Assembly: GCF_015160875.1 (NCBI RefSeq)
Contig: NZ_CP063374.1
Coordinates: forward strand, 6,947,501 to 7,011,500
DNA length: 64,000 nucleotides
Reading direction: 5' to 3'
Origin: Streptomyces chromofuscus
Lineage (GTDB): Bacteria > Actinomycetota > Actinomycetes > Streptomycetales > Streptomycetaceae
Position numbers and translations under genes: made by a program. The first letter of the stretch is position 1, and every line of letters begins with the position of its first letter. This document shows positions 54,787-62,967 of the stretch, piece by piece. The notes below the pieces were generated by a model. It was not told where the DNA came from. It did no database searches and saw only the letters and a list, made by a program, of their open reading frames with translations.

Positions 54787-55009
54787 CGACAGGTCTCCTA
54801 CGTCTCTCACGTACTTCTCGCGAGTGGTTGCCGTGAACTTCCCGGAGAGTAGCGGTTGCTTCGAACTCACATCCAGGTCTCGCCACAACTGTGGCCAATT
54901 TCAGCCGTCAACCGGCATGGAATGCCACGATAGTTGACACCGGAAGCGTCGGGGCACCAGGATCGGGGCGCCGCGTGAAGGCCGCAGAGGCAAGAGGGGT
55001 GACCTCCCG

Positions 55010-55681
55010 ATGGCACAGCAGGCAGGAGGGCAGCGGTCCGCGTTGCGGTCCGTCCCCGAGGATCCCGAGGCCCAGTCGTATCTCCAGGACTACGCCGCCT
55101 TCATGGAGGCGGTCCCCTTCCCGTCCGTGGTCGTCGACCATCGCTGGGACGTCGTGCTGGCCAACAGCGCCTTCCACTCGCTCTTCCGGGGGGTCGCGCC
55201 CCACCCGACGGCGATGCCGGGCGACAACTTCCTGAGGTTCGTGCTGTTCCACCCGGACGCCGCCGGGGTGCTGGGCGAGCACGAGTCGCGCTGGTGCCTG
55301 CCGATGCTGGCGCACTTCGCCGCCGCCGTGGAGCGGCACGGCCACGACCACGGGTTGCAGGCCATCCGCCGGGAGATCGCGCAGGACCCCATCATGGAGG
55401 CCGCCTACCGGCAGGGGCTGCCGCACTGGGTGCGCGCGGTCGGCGAGGCGGCCGTCGAACACGACGGGGCGGTCCGTCCGCTGCTGCACCCGGACCCCCG
55501 TTGGGGCGCCACCGACTGCCGGATCGTCGCCGAGACGCCCCGGACCCTGCAGGACATGGGCTGGACCCGGTTCACGATGGTGCTGCGCGAGCCCCGCCGC
55601 CCCGCCGCCCCGCGCCGCCGGTCCCGCGACCGCCGTACCGCGAGCCATCTCACGGTGGTGCCCGCCACCCCCGAGGCCTGA
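55010..55681 (+). CDS. MmyB-like PAS ligand-binding domain protein without DNA-binding domain
   Basis: 223 residues from the ATG at 55010 (AGAGGGG Shine-Dalgarno). The core FPSVVVDHRWDVVLANSAFHSLF, FLRFVLFHPDAAGVL and DWLRY-like LVRPLLHPDPRWGATDCRIV-type C-terminal pieces match the MmyB-like ligand-binding domain that in most Streptomyces regulators follows an N-terminal XRE helix-turn-helix. Here no helix-turn-helix precedes it; the protein begins about 25 residues before the domain. It ends in a basic tail RRPAAPRRRSRDRR. It may act as a stand-alone fatty-acid-type sensor or partner the divergent XRE protein (223 bp away). Confidence 0.72.
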   Translation: MAQQAGGQRSALRSVPEDPEAQSYLQDYAAFMEAVPFPSVVVDHRWDVVLANSAFHSLFRGVAPHPTAMPGDNFLRFVLFHPDAAGVLGEHESRWCLPMLAHFAAAVERHGHDHGLQAIRREIAQDPIMEAAYRQGLPHWVRAVGEAAVEHDGAVRPLLHPDPRWGATDCRIVAETPRTLQDMGWTRFTMVLREPRRPAAPRRRSRDRRTASHLTVVPATPEA

Positions 55682-55770
55682 CCGGGCACCGCCGGCGTTC
55701 AGGTCGCCGACGGCGCCACGGTCGGGCCGGGGGAGTCATGAGCGGGGCCTGAGTACCGACCCCGCAGCAC

Positions 55771-55803
55771 GCAAGCCACTTGCATTACTTGCGCTATTCT
55801 TGC
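55771..55803 (+). promoter_or_regulatory. Operator cluster and probable leaderless promoter of the LacI gene
   Basis: GCAAG-cca-CTTGC (55771-55783) is a perfect dyad, followed by further CTTGC copies at 55788-55792 and 55799-55803. A TATTCT element (55795-55800) fits the TANNNT -10 consensus and lies seven bases before the ATG at 55808. There is no Shine-Dalgarno, so a leaderless transcript with autoregulation is likely. CTTGCAAG-type sites are used by MalR-like LacI proteins. Confidence 0.6.
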
Positions 55804-55807
55804 GTGC

Positions 55808-56806
55808 ATGACACGACGACTTGCGGAAGTGGCGAAGAAGGTCGGGGTCAGCGAGGCCACCGTCAGCCGGGTGCTCAACGGCAAACCCGGGGTCTCCGAA
55901 GCCACCCGGCAGGCCGTGCTGTCCGCGCTCGACGTCCTCGGCTACGAGCGGCCCACCCAGCTGCGCGGCGAACGCGCCCGCCTCGTCGGCCTGGTCCTGC
56001 CCGAGTTGCAGAACCCCATCTTCCCGGCGTTCGCCGAGGTCATCGGCGGTGCGCTCGCCCAGCTCGGCCTGACCCCGGTGCTGTGCACGCAGACCAAGGG
56101 CGGGGTCTCCGAGGCCGACTACGTGACCCTGCTGCTGCAGCAGCAGGTCTCCGGCGTCGTCTTCGTCGGCGGCCTGTACGCCCAGGCCGACGCCCCGCAC
56201 GACCACTACCGGCTGCTCGCCGACCGCAACATCCCGGTCGTCCTGGTCAACGCGGCCATCGAGCACCTCGGCTTTCCCGGCGTCTCCTGCGACGACGCGG
56301 TCGCCGTCGAGCAGGCCTGGCGGCACCTGGCCTCCCTCGGCCACGAGCGGATCGGCCTGGTCCTCGGACCCGGCGACCACATGCCGTCGGCGCGCAAGCT
56401 GGCCGCCGCGCGGGCGATCGCCGGCGACCTCCCTGACGAGCACGTGGCGCGGGCCATCTTCTCCATCGAGGGCGGCCACGCGGCCGCCTCCCGGCTGATC
56501 GACCGCGGCGTCACCGGCTTCATCTGCGCCAGCGACCCCCTCGCCCTCGGTGTCGTGCGCGCCGCCCGCCGCAAGGGGCTCGGCGTGCCGTCACGGATCT
56601 CCGTGGTCGGTTACGACGACTCCGCGCTGATGAACTGCACCGAACCCCCGCTGACCACCGTCCGCCAGCCCATCGAGTCCATGGGCCGGGCGGTCGTGGA
56701 GCTGCTGAACGCGCAGATCGGCGGCAGTGCCGTGGCGGCCGAGGAGCTGCTGTTCGAGCCCGAGCTGGTGGTGCGGGGCTCCACGGCGCAAGCGCCACGC
56801 GACTGA
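55808..56806 (+). CDS. LacI-family transcriptional regulator
   Basis: 332 residues. N-terminal helix-turn-helix RLAEVAKKVGVSEATVSRVLNGKPGVS (residues 3-29) with the hinge-helix, then a periplasmic-binding-like sensor (GLVLPELQNPIFPAFAEVIGG, VVLVNAAIEHLGFPGVSCDD, SVVGYDDSALMNCTEPPLTTVRQP). It resembles CcpA/MalR-type regulators of sugar uptake. The following solute-binding gene with an ATTGCAAT palindrome in front is the expected target. Effector sugar unknown. Confidence 0.94.
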   Translation: MTRRLAEVAKKVGVSEATVSRVLNGKPGVSEATRQAVLSALDVLGYERPTQLRGERARLVGLVLPELQNPIFPAFAEVIGGALAQLGLTPVLCTQTKGGVSEADYVTLLLQQQVSGVVFVGGLYAQADAPHDHYRLLADRNIPVVLVNAAIEHLGFPGVSCDDAVAVEQAWRHLASLGHERIGLVLGPGDHMPSARKLAAARAIAGDLPDEHVARAIFSIEGGHAAASRLIDRGVTGFICASDPLALGVVRAARRKGLGVPSRISVVGYDDSALMNCTEPPLTTVRQPIESMGRAVVELLNAQIGGSAVAAEELLFEPELVVRGSTAQAPRD

Positions 56807-56836
56807 GATCCCGTAGATCCGGCGTTCTGTCGAATA

Positions 56837-56844
56837 ATTGCAAT
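56837..56844. promoter_or_regulatory. ATTGCAAT palindrome before the solute-binding gene
   Basis: A perfect 8-bp palindrome in an A+T-rich island (56831-56848), 82 bp before the solute-binding start and 30 bp after the LacI stop. It shares the TTGCA core with the sites upstream of the LacI gene, so it is probably bound by that protein. Confidence 0.55.
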
Positions 56845-56925
56845 ATCTGCGCGACATCTTCCGTGACGATGTCGGCGGTGCTTGAGTGTGCGGCGCCCAC
56901 CGCTCCTGCCCAAAGGGGTCCACCG

Positions 56926-58371
56926 ATGAGAAGCACCGGGTTCCGCCACGCCCTTCTGACGCTCCTGGCCTGTTCCTCCCTCGCCCTGTCCGCCTGCGGG
57001 TCGGGCGGCGAGGACGACTCCGCGAGCGGCAAGACCCGCATCACGGTCAACTGCATGCCGCCCAAGAGCGCCAAGGTCGACCGGCAGTTCTTCGAGGAGG
57101 ACGTCGCCGCGTTCGAGAAGCAGAACCCGGACGTCGACGTCGTCCCGCACGACGCGTTCCCCTGCCAGGACCCCAAGACGTTCGACGCCAAGCTCGCCGG
57201 CGGCCAGATGGAGGACGTGTTCTACACGTACTTCACCGACGCCCGGCACGTCGTCGACATCGGCCAGGCCGCCGATCTCACGCCGTACGTCAAGGAACTC
57301 AAGAGCTACGAGACCATCCAGCAGCAGCTGCGCGAGATCTACACCGTCGACGGCAGGGTCTACGGCATCCCGCGCACCGGCTACTCGATGGGCCTGATCT
57401 ACCACCGCGAACTCTTCGAGAAGGCCGGCCTGGACCCCGACCGGCCGCCCGCCACCTGGGACGAGGTGCGCGCCGCCGCCAAGAAGATCGCCGCGCTCGG
57501 CGACGGCACCGTCGGCTACGCCGACTACAGCGCCCAGAACCAGGGCGGCTGGCACTTCACCGCAGAGCTCTACTCGCAGGGCGGCAGTGTCGTCAGCGCC
57601 GACGGCGAGAAGGCCACCGTCGACACCCCCGAGGGGCGGGCGGTCCTGCAGACCCTGCACGACATGCGCTGGGAGGACGACTCGATGGGCAGCAAGCAAC
57701 TGCTCGTCATCAACGACGTCCAGCAGATGATGGGCGCCGGCAAGCTCGGCATGTACCTCGCCGCCCCCGACAACATCCCGATCCTGGTCAAGGAGAAGGG
57801 CGCCGAGTACGAGGACATCGCCATCGCGCCGATGCCCGGCGGCAAGGCCACCCTCATCGGCGGCGACGGCTACATGTTCCACAAGAAGGCGACGCCCGAG
57901 CAGATCCGGGCCGGCCTGAAGTGGCTCGACCACATGTTCCTCACCCCCGGCGACGGCTTCCTCGGCGACTACGCCCGCGCCAAGATGCACGACGCGCCGG
58001 TCGGCCTGCCCGAGCCGCGGCTGTTCACCGGCGCCGCCGACTCGTCACGGACACCCGGAATGGGGGAGAAGCTCCCTGACGCACCCCGCGTACGCGTGAC
58101 TTTCACAGCCGCGCCATCAGACCCTTCCCTGACGTTTGGTGCTCTTGGAACACTCCTTCCGCGCGCATTCCGTCATCACCCGGACGGTGAGACTCCCCCA
58201 GGACGAGAGGTCCCTCACTCATGCCCGAAGTCAACCGGCGCAAGTTCCTCCAGATCGCGGGGGCCACCACGGCCTTCACCGCCCTGGCGAGCAGTATCGA
58301 GCGCGCCGCCGCACTGCCGGCCAACCACCGCAACGGGACGATCGAGGACGTCGAGCACATCGTCGTCCTGA
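56926..58371 (+). pseudogene. Truncated sugar-binding lipoprotein gene (ABC transporter)
   Basis: From the ATG at 56926 (AAAGGGG Shine-Dalgarno) a signal with lipobox LSAC leads into a type-1 solute-binding protein (VNCMPPKSAKVDRQFFEEDV, YGIPRTGYSMGLIYHRELFE, GGDGYMFHKKATPEQIRAGL). Family sequence stops at about residue 372 (58040, EPRLFTGAADS). The frame then runs 110 codons through the phospholipase promoter and 150 bp into its coding region as serine/arginine/proline-rich noise. A deletion has removed the last ~60 residues and the permeases that normally follow. It is probably unstable or inactive in transport. Confidence 0.8.
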
Positions 58372-60272
58372 TGCAGGAGAACCGTTCTTTCGACCACTAC
58401 TTCGGCACGCTGCGCGGCGTCCGCGGCTTCGGCGACCCGCGGCCGGTGGCGCACGACAACGGCAAGTCGATCTGGCACCAGTCGGACGGCACCAAGGACA
58501 TCCTGCCGTTCCACCCGGACGCCGACGACCTCGGCATGCAGTTCCTGGAGGGCCTGCCGCACGGCTGGACCGACGGCCAGCAGGCCTACAACGGCGGCAA
58601 GTACGACAAGTGGATCCCCGCCAAGGGCACGACCACCATGGCGTACCTGACCCGCGAGGACATCCCCTTCTACTACGCCCTCGCCGACTCGTTCACCATC
58701 TGCGACGCCTACCACTGCTCGTTCATCGGCTCCACCGACCCGAACCGCTACTACATGTGGTCCGGCTACACGGGCAACGACGGCAAGGGCGGCGGCCCCG
58801 TCCTCGGCAACGACGAGTTGGGCTACGACTGGACGACGTACCCCGAGCGCCTGGAGCAGGCCGGCATCTCCTGGAAGATCTACCAGGACATCGGCGACGG
58901 CCTCGACGCGGCCGGCTCGTGGGGCTGGATCAACGACGCCTACCGGGGCAACTACGGCGACAACTCGCTGCTGTACTTCAACAAGTACCGCAACGCCCAG
59001 CCCGGCGAGCCCTGGTACGACAAGGCCCGCACCGGCACCGACGTCAAGAACGGCGACGGCTACTTCGACCAGTTGAAGGCCGACGTCAAGGCCGGCAAGC
59101 TGCCGCAGATCTCCTGGATCGCCGCCCCCGAGGCCTTCTCCGAGCACTCCAACTGGCCCACGAACTACGGCGCCTGGTACATCGCGCAGGTCCTGGACGC
59201 CCTCACCTCCAATCCGGAGGTCTGGTCGAAGACGGCGCTGTTCATCACCTTCGACGAGAACGACGGCTTCTTCGACCATGTGGTGCCGCCGCTGCCGCCG
59301 AAGGACGGCTCCCGGGGCAAGTCCACCGTCGACGTGGCGCTCGACCTCTACAAGGGCGACAGCAAGCGCCCGGCCGGCCCCTACGGCCTCGGCCCGCGCG
59401 TTCCGATGCTTGTCGTCTCGCCGTGGAGCAAGGGCGGTTACGTCTGCTCCGAGACCCTCGACCACACCTCGATCCTGCAGTTCATGGAGCGCCGCTTCGG
59501 CGTCGAGGAGACGAACGTCTCCCCCTGGCGCCGGACCGTCTGCGGCGACCTGACCTCGGCCTTCGACTTCTCCCGCAAGGACAGCCGCCCGGCCGCCCTG
59601 CCGGACACGGACGAGTACGAGCCGCAGGACCGCGAGCGTCACCCCGACTACAGGCCGACGCCGCCGGCCGACCCCCGCATGCCCAAGCAGGAGCGCGGCC
59701 TGCGCCTGGCCCGCCCGCTCAAGTACGCCCCCTACGTGGACGGTTCGGTGGACGCGGCGAACGGCAGGTTCACGCTGACGTTCGCCTCCGGCGCCAAGGC
59801 CGGTGCCGCCTTCCACGTCACCTCCGGCAACCGCACCGACGGTCCGTGGCAGTACACCACCGAGGCCGGCAAGAGCATCTCCGACACCTGGAACTCGGCG
59901 TACTCCCAGGGCTCCTACGACCTGACCGTGCACGGCCCCAACGGTTTCGTGCGCTTCTTCCAGGGCTCGAACAAGGCGGCCGGCCCGGAGGTCACCGCGC
60001 GCCACCACGGCGACGACGTCGTGCTGAGCCTCACCAACAAGGGGTCCGGCACCGTCCAGCTGAAGGTGGCCGACGGCTACACCGGCCGGACGAGGACCCT
60101 GAAGGTGCGCGCCGGTTCGTCCGTGCAGCACGTCGTCGATCTGGCGGCGAGCCGGCGCTGGTACGACCTGACGGTCACGTCCGAGGCCGACCCCGCGTTC
60201 CTGCGGCGCTTCGCGGGGCACGTCGAGAACGGGCGCCCGGGTGTGAGCGACCCGGCGATCATCACCGAGTAG
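58221..60272 (+). CDS. Tat-secreted phospholipase C, phosphocholine-specific type
   Basis: 683 residues from the ATG at 58221 (ACGAGAGGTC leader). The twin-arginine signal is VNRRKFLQIAGATTAFTALA. The phosphoesterase domain (AcpA/PLC superfamily) starts with HIVVLMQENRSFDHYFGTLR, including the catalytic region ENRSFDHYFG, and continues with STDPNRYYMWSG, FITFDENDGFFDHVVPP and HTSILQFMERRFGV. Two C-terminal DUF756-like beta domains (residues ~495-675) are present, as in Pseudomonas PlcH/PlcN and actinobacterial homologues. It hydrolyses phosphatidylcholine or sphingomyelin outside the cell, probably for phosphate or choline. Promoter region now overlaps the end of the truncated lipoprotein gene. 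Confidence 0.93.
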   Translation: MPEVNRRKFLQIAGATTAFTALASSIERAAALPANHRNGTIEDVEHIVVLMQENRSFDHYFGTLRGVRGFGDPRPVAHDNGKSIWHQSDGTKDILPFHPDADDLGMQFLEGLPHGWTDGQQAYNGGKYDKWIPAKGTTTMAYLTREDIPFYYALADSFTICDAYHCSFIGSTDPNRYYMWSGYTGNDGKGGGPVLGNDELGYDWTTYPERLEQAGISWKIYQDIGDGLDAAGSWGWINDAYRGNYGDNSLLYFNKYRNAQPGEPWYDKARTGTDVKNGDGYFDQLKADVKAGKLPQISWIAAPEAFSEHSNWPTNYGAWYIAQVLDALTSNPEVWSKTALFITFDENDGFFDHVVPPLPPKDGSRGKSTVDVALDLYKGDSKRPAGPYGLGPRVPMLVVSPWSKGGYVCSETLDHTSILQFMERRFGVEETNVSPWRRTVCGDLTSAFDFSRKDSRPAALPDTDEYEPQDRERHPDYRPTPPADPRMPKQERGLRLARPLKYAPYVDGSVDAANGRFTLTFASGAKAGAAFHVTSGNRTDGPWQYTTEAGKSISDTWNSAYSQGSYDLTVHGPNGFVRFFQGSNKAAGPEVTARHHGDDVVLSLTNKGSGTVQLKVADGYTGRTRTLKVRAGSSVQHVVDLAASRRWYDLTVTSEADPAFLRRFAGHVENGRPGVSDPAIITE

Positions 60273-60293
60273 GCGGTGCGGCAGGCGTAGCGC

Positions 60294-61187
60294 TCAGAGG
60301 TGCGTGAGGTGCCCCGGCCGTGACGGCCGGGGCACCAGCGTCTGCGGTTCGGGCATGGCCGGACGGTCGTCCGGTGCCGTCCGGGCCAGCAGCACCACGC
60401 CCCAGGACGCCAGCAGCGCGCCGGCGAGCGCCACGAGCATGCCGGCCGCCCCGCCCCGGAGCCGTTCGCCCAGCAGGGACAGGCCGATCACCGACGCGGC
60501 CACCGGGTTGCTCAGGGTGACCACCGCGAGCGGGGCCCCCAGCCCGCCCCGGTAGGCGATCTGGGACAACAGCAGGCCGCCGGTCGCGAACGCCGCGACC
60601 AGCAGCGCCACCGAGACGACCTGGACGCCGAGCACCGGCCCCGTCTCGTCCGTCGCGGCCACCGTCACCGTCTGGGTGAGGGCGGAGCCGACCCCGGAGG
60701 CGACCCCGGACGCCGTGGCGTGCCGCAGCCCGGGCCGGGTGCCGGGCCGGGCCAGCGCGCCGATCAGCACCGACGCCGATCCGGCCACGGCCAGCGCCTC
60801 GGTCACGCCGAGCACGTCGTCGGGCGCCGGCCCGGACGCCGTGACCAGCAGCGCCCCCAGGCCGGCCAGGGTGAGGGCGGTGCCCCGCCACTCCACCGCG
60901 CTGACCCGCCGCCCCGCGAGCCTCGCCCCCATCGGCACGGCCGCGACCAGCGTCAGCGCTCCGAGCGGCTGCACCACCGTGAGCGGCCCGTACCTCAGCG
61001 CCACGACGTGCAGCACCGCGCCGGAGGCGTTCAGCGCCACCGACATCCACCACGCCGTGCTGCCCAGCAGTCGCAGCGCACCCGAGTCCGCGGAACGGGC
61101 GGCGAGCCGTTCCTGAGCGACGGCGGCGGCCGCGTAGGCGACGGCGGAGAACAGCGACAGGACGACGGCGAGCACGGTGGCGCTCAT
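60294..61187 (-). CDS. DMT-superfamily (EamA-like) transporter
   Basis: 297 residues, about ten TM helices, starting MSATVLAVVLSLFSAVAYA at 61185-61187, overlapping the PAP2 stop (ATGA). Typical halves with YGPLTVVQPLGALTLV and the PLAVVTLSNPVAASVIG motif. Actinobacterial relatives are of the NIPA/EamA-like type with unknown substrate. The last codons contain a 13-bp hairpin that doubles as terminator with the convergent phospholipase. Regulated with the PAP2 gene from the TetR operator array. Confidence 0.87.
   Translation of the reverse strand: MSATVLAVVLSLFSAVAYAAAAVAQERLAARSADSGALRLLGSTAWWMSVALNASGAVLHVVALRYGPLTVVQPLGALTLVAAVPMGARLAGRRVSAVEWRGTALTLAGLGALLVTASGPAPDDVLGVTEALAVAGSASVLIGALARPGTRPGLRHATASGVASGVGSALTQTVTVAATDETGPVLGVQVVSVALLVAAFATGGLLLSQIAYRGGLGAPLAVVTLSNPVAASVIGLSLLGERLRGGAAGMLVALAGALLASWGVVLLARTAPDDRPAMPEPQTLVPRPSRPGHLTHL
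60308..60336. terminator. Perfect hairpin inside the 3' end of the DMT transporter gene
   Basis: GGTGCCCCGGCCG (60308-60320) and CGGCCGGGGCACC (60324-60336) form a 13-bp stem with a TGA loop. It lies 36 bp after the phospholipase stop and within the last 15 codons of the transporter, so it can end transcription from the left and must be tolerated as coding sequence on the other strand. Confidence 0.8.
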
Positions 61188-61969
61188 CGGCCCGCCTCGA
61201 CGAGCGCCGGCCGCTGTGCCGGTACGACGACCCGGGCGCCCGGCGCGGCCGTGCGCGCCGCCGGGCGGATCACCGTCAGCGCCCCGCCCAGCAGCGCCGC
61301 CGCGAGGATCGAGTCGAGCCAGTAGTGGTTCGCGGTGCCCACGATCACCAGCAGGGTCAGCAGCGGGTGCAGCAGCCACAGCCACCGCCAGTGCGACCGG
61401 GTCGCCACGAGCAGTCCGACCGCCACCATCAGCGCCCAGCCGAAGTGCAGCGAGGGCATCGCCGCGAACTGGTTCGACAACTGGTCGGTCTGCGGGGAGC
61501 CGTACACCGACGGTCCGTAGACCCGCCCGGTGTCCACCAGCCCCGTCGCCGCCAGCATCCGCGGCGGCGCCAGCGGGAACGCCAGATGCAGCACCAGCGC
61601 GGCGGCGGTGAGCGCGGCGAGCACCCGGCGGGCCCACACGTAGTGGGCGGGGCGGCGCAGGTACAGCCAGACCAGGAAGGCGGCGGTCGCGGGGAAGTGC
61701 ACGGTGGCGTAGTACGTGTTCGCCGCCTGCACCGGGACGTCGCCGTGCAGCAGCAGGGACTGCACCGCGCCCTCGCCGGGAAGCCGCACGGCACGTTCCA
61801 GGTCCCACACCCGGTGCGCGTTGCGAAACGCCTCCCGGGTGTGGTCGGTCGCCAGTAGCCGGCCGGACTTGTAGAGGAGGAAGAGGCCCGCGACGAGCAG
61901 GAACTCTCTCAGGAGGGGCGGGCGCGCCGGCGCGGCGTCCCCCTCCGCAGGCTCGGTGCGGGCATTCAT
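61184..61969 (-). CDS. PAP2-superfamily membrane phosphatase (inositolphosphotransferase-like)
   Basis: 261 residues, six TM helices. PAP2 motifs: the first motif region is replaced by NAHRVWDLERAVRLPGEGAVQ, as in the Aur1/Ipt1-like PAP2_3 group; the second is MPSLHFGWALMV (catalytic His) and the third GTANHYWLDSILA (His, Asp). It should act on lipid phosphates at the membrane. It is coupled to the DMT transporter and divergent from a TetR gene across a strong operator array. Confidence 0.87.
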   Translation of the reverse strand: MNARTEPAEGDAAPARPPLLREFLLVAGLFLLYKSGRLLATDHTREAFRNAHRVWDLERAVRLPGEGAVQSLLLHGDVPVQAANTYYATVHFPATAAFLVWLYLRRPAHYVWARRVLAALTAAALVLHLAFPLAPPRMLAATGLVDTGRVYGPSVYGSPQTDQLSNQFAAMPSLHFGWALMVAVGLLVATRSHWRWLWLLHPLLTLLVIVGTANHYWLDSILAAALLGGALTVIRPAARTAAPGARVVVPAQRPALVEAGR

Positions 61970-62004
61970 CCCCCGGCCCCTTCACTGACGGTGGTGCACT
62001 GACT

Positions 62005-62080
62005 GCAATCGATACGCTAGCGTACCGATACGGCAGTGTACCGATACGGGCGAGTACCGGTACACTGGCGTATCGATTGC
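62005..62080. promoter_or_regulatory. TetR-type operator array between PAP2 and TetR genes
   Basis: GCAATCGATACGC (62005-62017) and GCGTATCGATTGC (62068-62080) are a perfect 13-bp inverted repeat at the two ends. Between them are GTACCGATACGG twice (62022-62033, 62038-62049) and the palindrome GTACCGGTAC (62054-62063). The 76-bp array fills the divergent promoter region and must be the binding platform for the adjacent TetR protein, likely several dimers. Confidence 0.85.
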
Positions 62081-62147
62081 GTACGACACACTGGACTGCG
62101 AACCCCGGCGGGCAGGACGGGAGTGCCGGGAGCGAGGAGACGGACCG

Positions 62148-62762
62148 ATGACGTCGCAGGCCGCGGACCGACCGGAGACGGTTGGCGCCTCGCGCCGCTC
62201 CAAGCTGACGCGCGAGCGTGAGCAGGAGTTCTTCGACGCGGTGATCGAGCAGATCCGCGAGTGCGGCTACGACGCCGTGACCATGGACGGCGTCGCCACC
62301 AGCACGCGGTGCAGCAAGTCCACGCTGTACCGGCAGTGGAGGACCAAGCCCCAGTTCGTGGCCGCGGCGCTGCGCTCGCGGCGCCGGGTCTGCTTCGAGG
62401 GAATCGACAGCGGCTCGCTGGCCGAGGACCTGCGCCAGGTCGCGCGGGTGCTGGGTCAGTGGTCCGGCCGGGACCACCGGCTCGTCCAGGCGCTCGGTCA
62501 CGCCGTCCTGGAGGACCAGGAGCTGGCGCAGGCGCTGCGCGAGACGCTGGTCGAGCCGGAGATCGCCGCGGTCGAGCAGATCCTCGGGCGCGGCGTGGCA
62601 CGCGGGGAGATCGCCGCGGACCATCCGGCGCTGCCGTACGTGCCCTCGCAGATGTTCGGCGTGCTGCGGGTGCGCCCCATGCTGGAGGGCCAGGAAGCCG
62701 ACCCGGACTACCTGCTGAGGTTCGTGGAGGTCGCCGTGCTGCCGGCACTCGGCCTCGAATGA
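62148..62762 (+). CDS. TetR-family transcriptional repressor
   Basis: 204 residues from the ATG at 62148 (GAGGAGA Shine-Dalgarno). The N-terminal helix-turn-helix spans ~25-70 (FFDAVIEQIRECGYDAVTMD, STRCSKSTLYRQWRTKPQFV). The C-terminal domain (ALGHAVLEDQELAQALRETL) is of the TetR_C_11/AcrR-like kind with unknown ligand. It is divergent from the PAP2-DMT operon, and the operator array between them indicates it represses both itself and that operon. Confidence 0.93.
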   Translation: MTSQAADRPETVGASRRSKLTREREQEFFDAVIEQIRECGYDAVTMDGVATSTRCSKSTLYRQWRTKPQFVAAALRSRRRVCFEGIDSGSLAEDLRQVARVLGQWSGRDHRLVQALGHAVLEDQELAQALRETLVEPEIAAVEQILGRGVARGEIAADHPALPYVPSQMFGVLRVRPMLEGQEADPDYLLRFVEVAVLPALGLE

Positions 62763-62846
62763 AGACCCGGGCCGCGTCGTCCGAGGGATGACAGGACGAC
62801 CGGCCCGCTCGCGCCGCACCGTGGGGACGGGGGCGGCGCGCACCCC

Positions 62847-62893
62847 CGGCCGGGTGGGGTACCTCTGGAGCGGAGAGGTGCCCCGCCCGGCCG
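62847..62893. terminator. Bidirectional terminator hairpin
   Basis: A 20-bp arm at 62847-62866 (starts CGGCCGGGTGGGG, ends TACCTCT) pairs with 62874-62893 with only two non-Watson-Crick (G-T) positions and a 7-base loop. It separates the convergent TetR and DUF2510 genes. Confidence 0.85.
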
Positions 62894-62967
62894 AACGGCG
62901 TTCCGGGCCGGGCGCGGCGCCCCCGCGAGGGCGGCCGCCCCGCCGGCCGGACAGCGCCGTGCGGGCG

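Noticed and set aside
60294..62843. 849-codon frame joining the DMT transporter to the TetR antisense strand
   Set aside because: Only the part from 61187 down is transporter-like; the upstream part is antisense to TetR and out of frame with the PAP2 protein.
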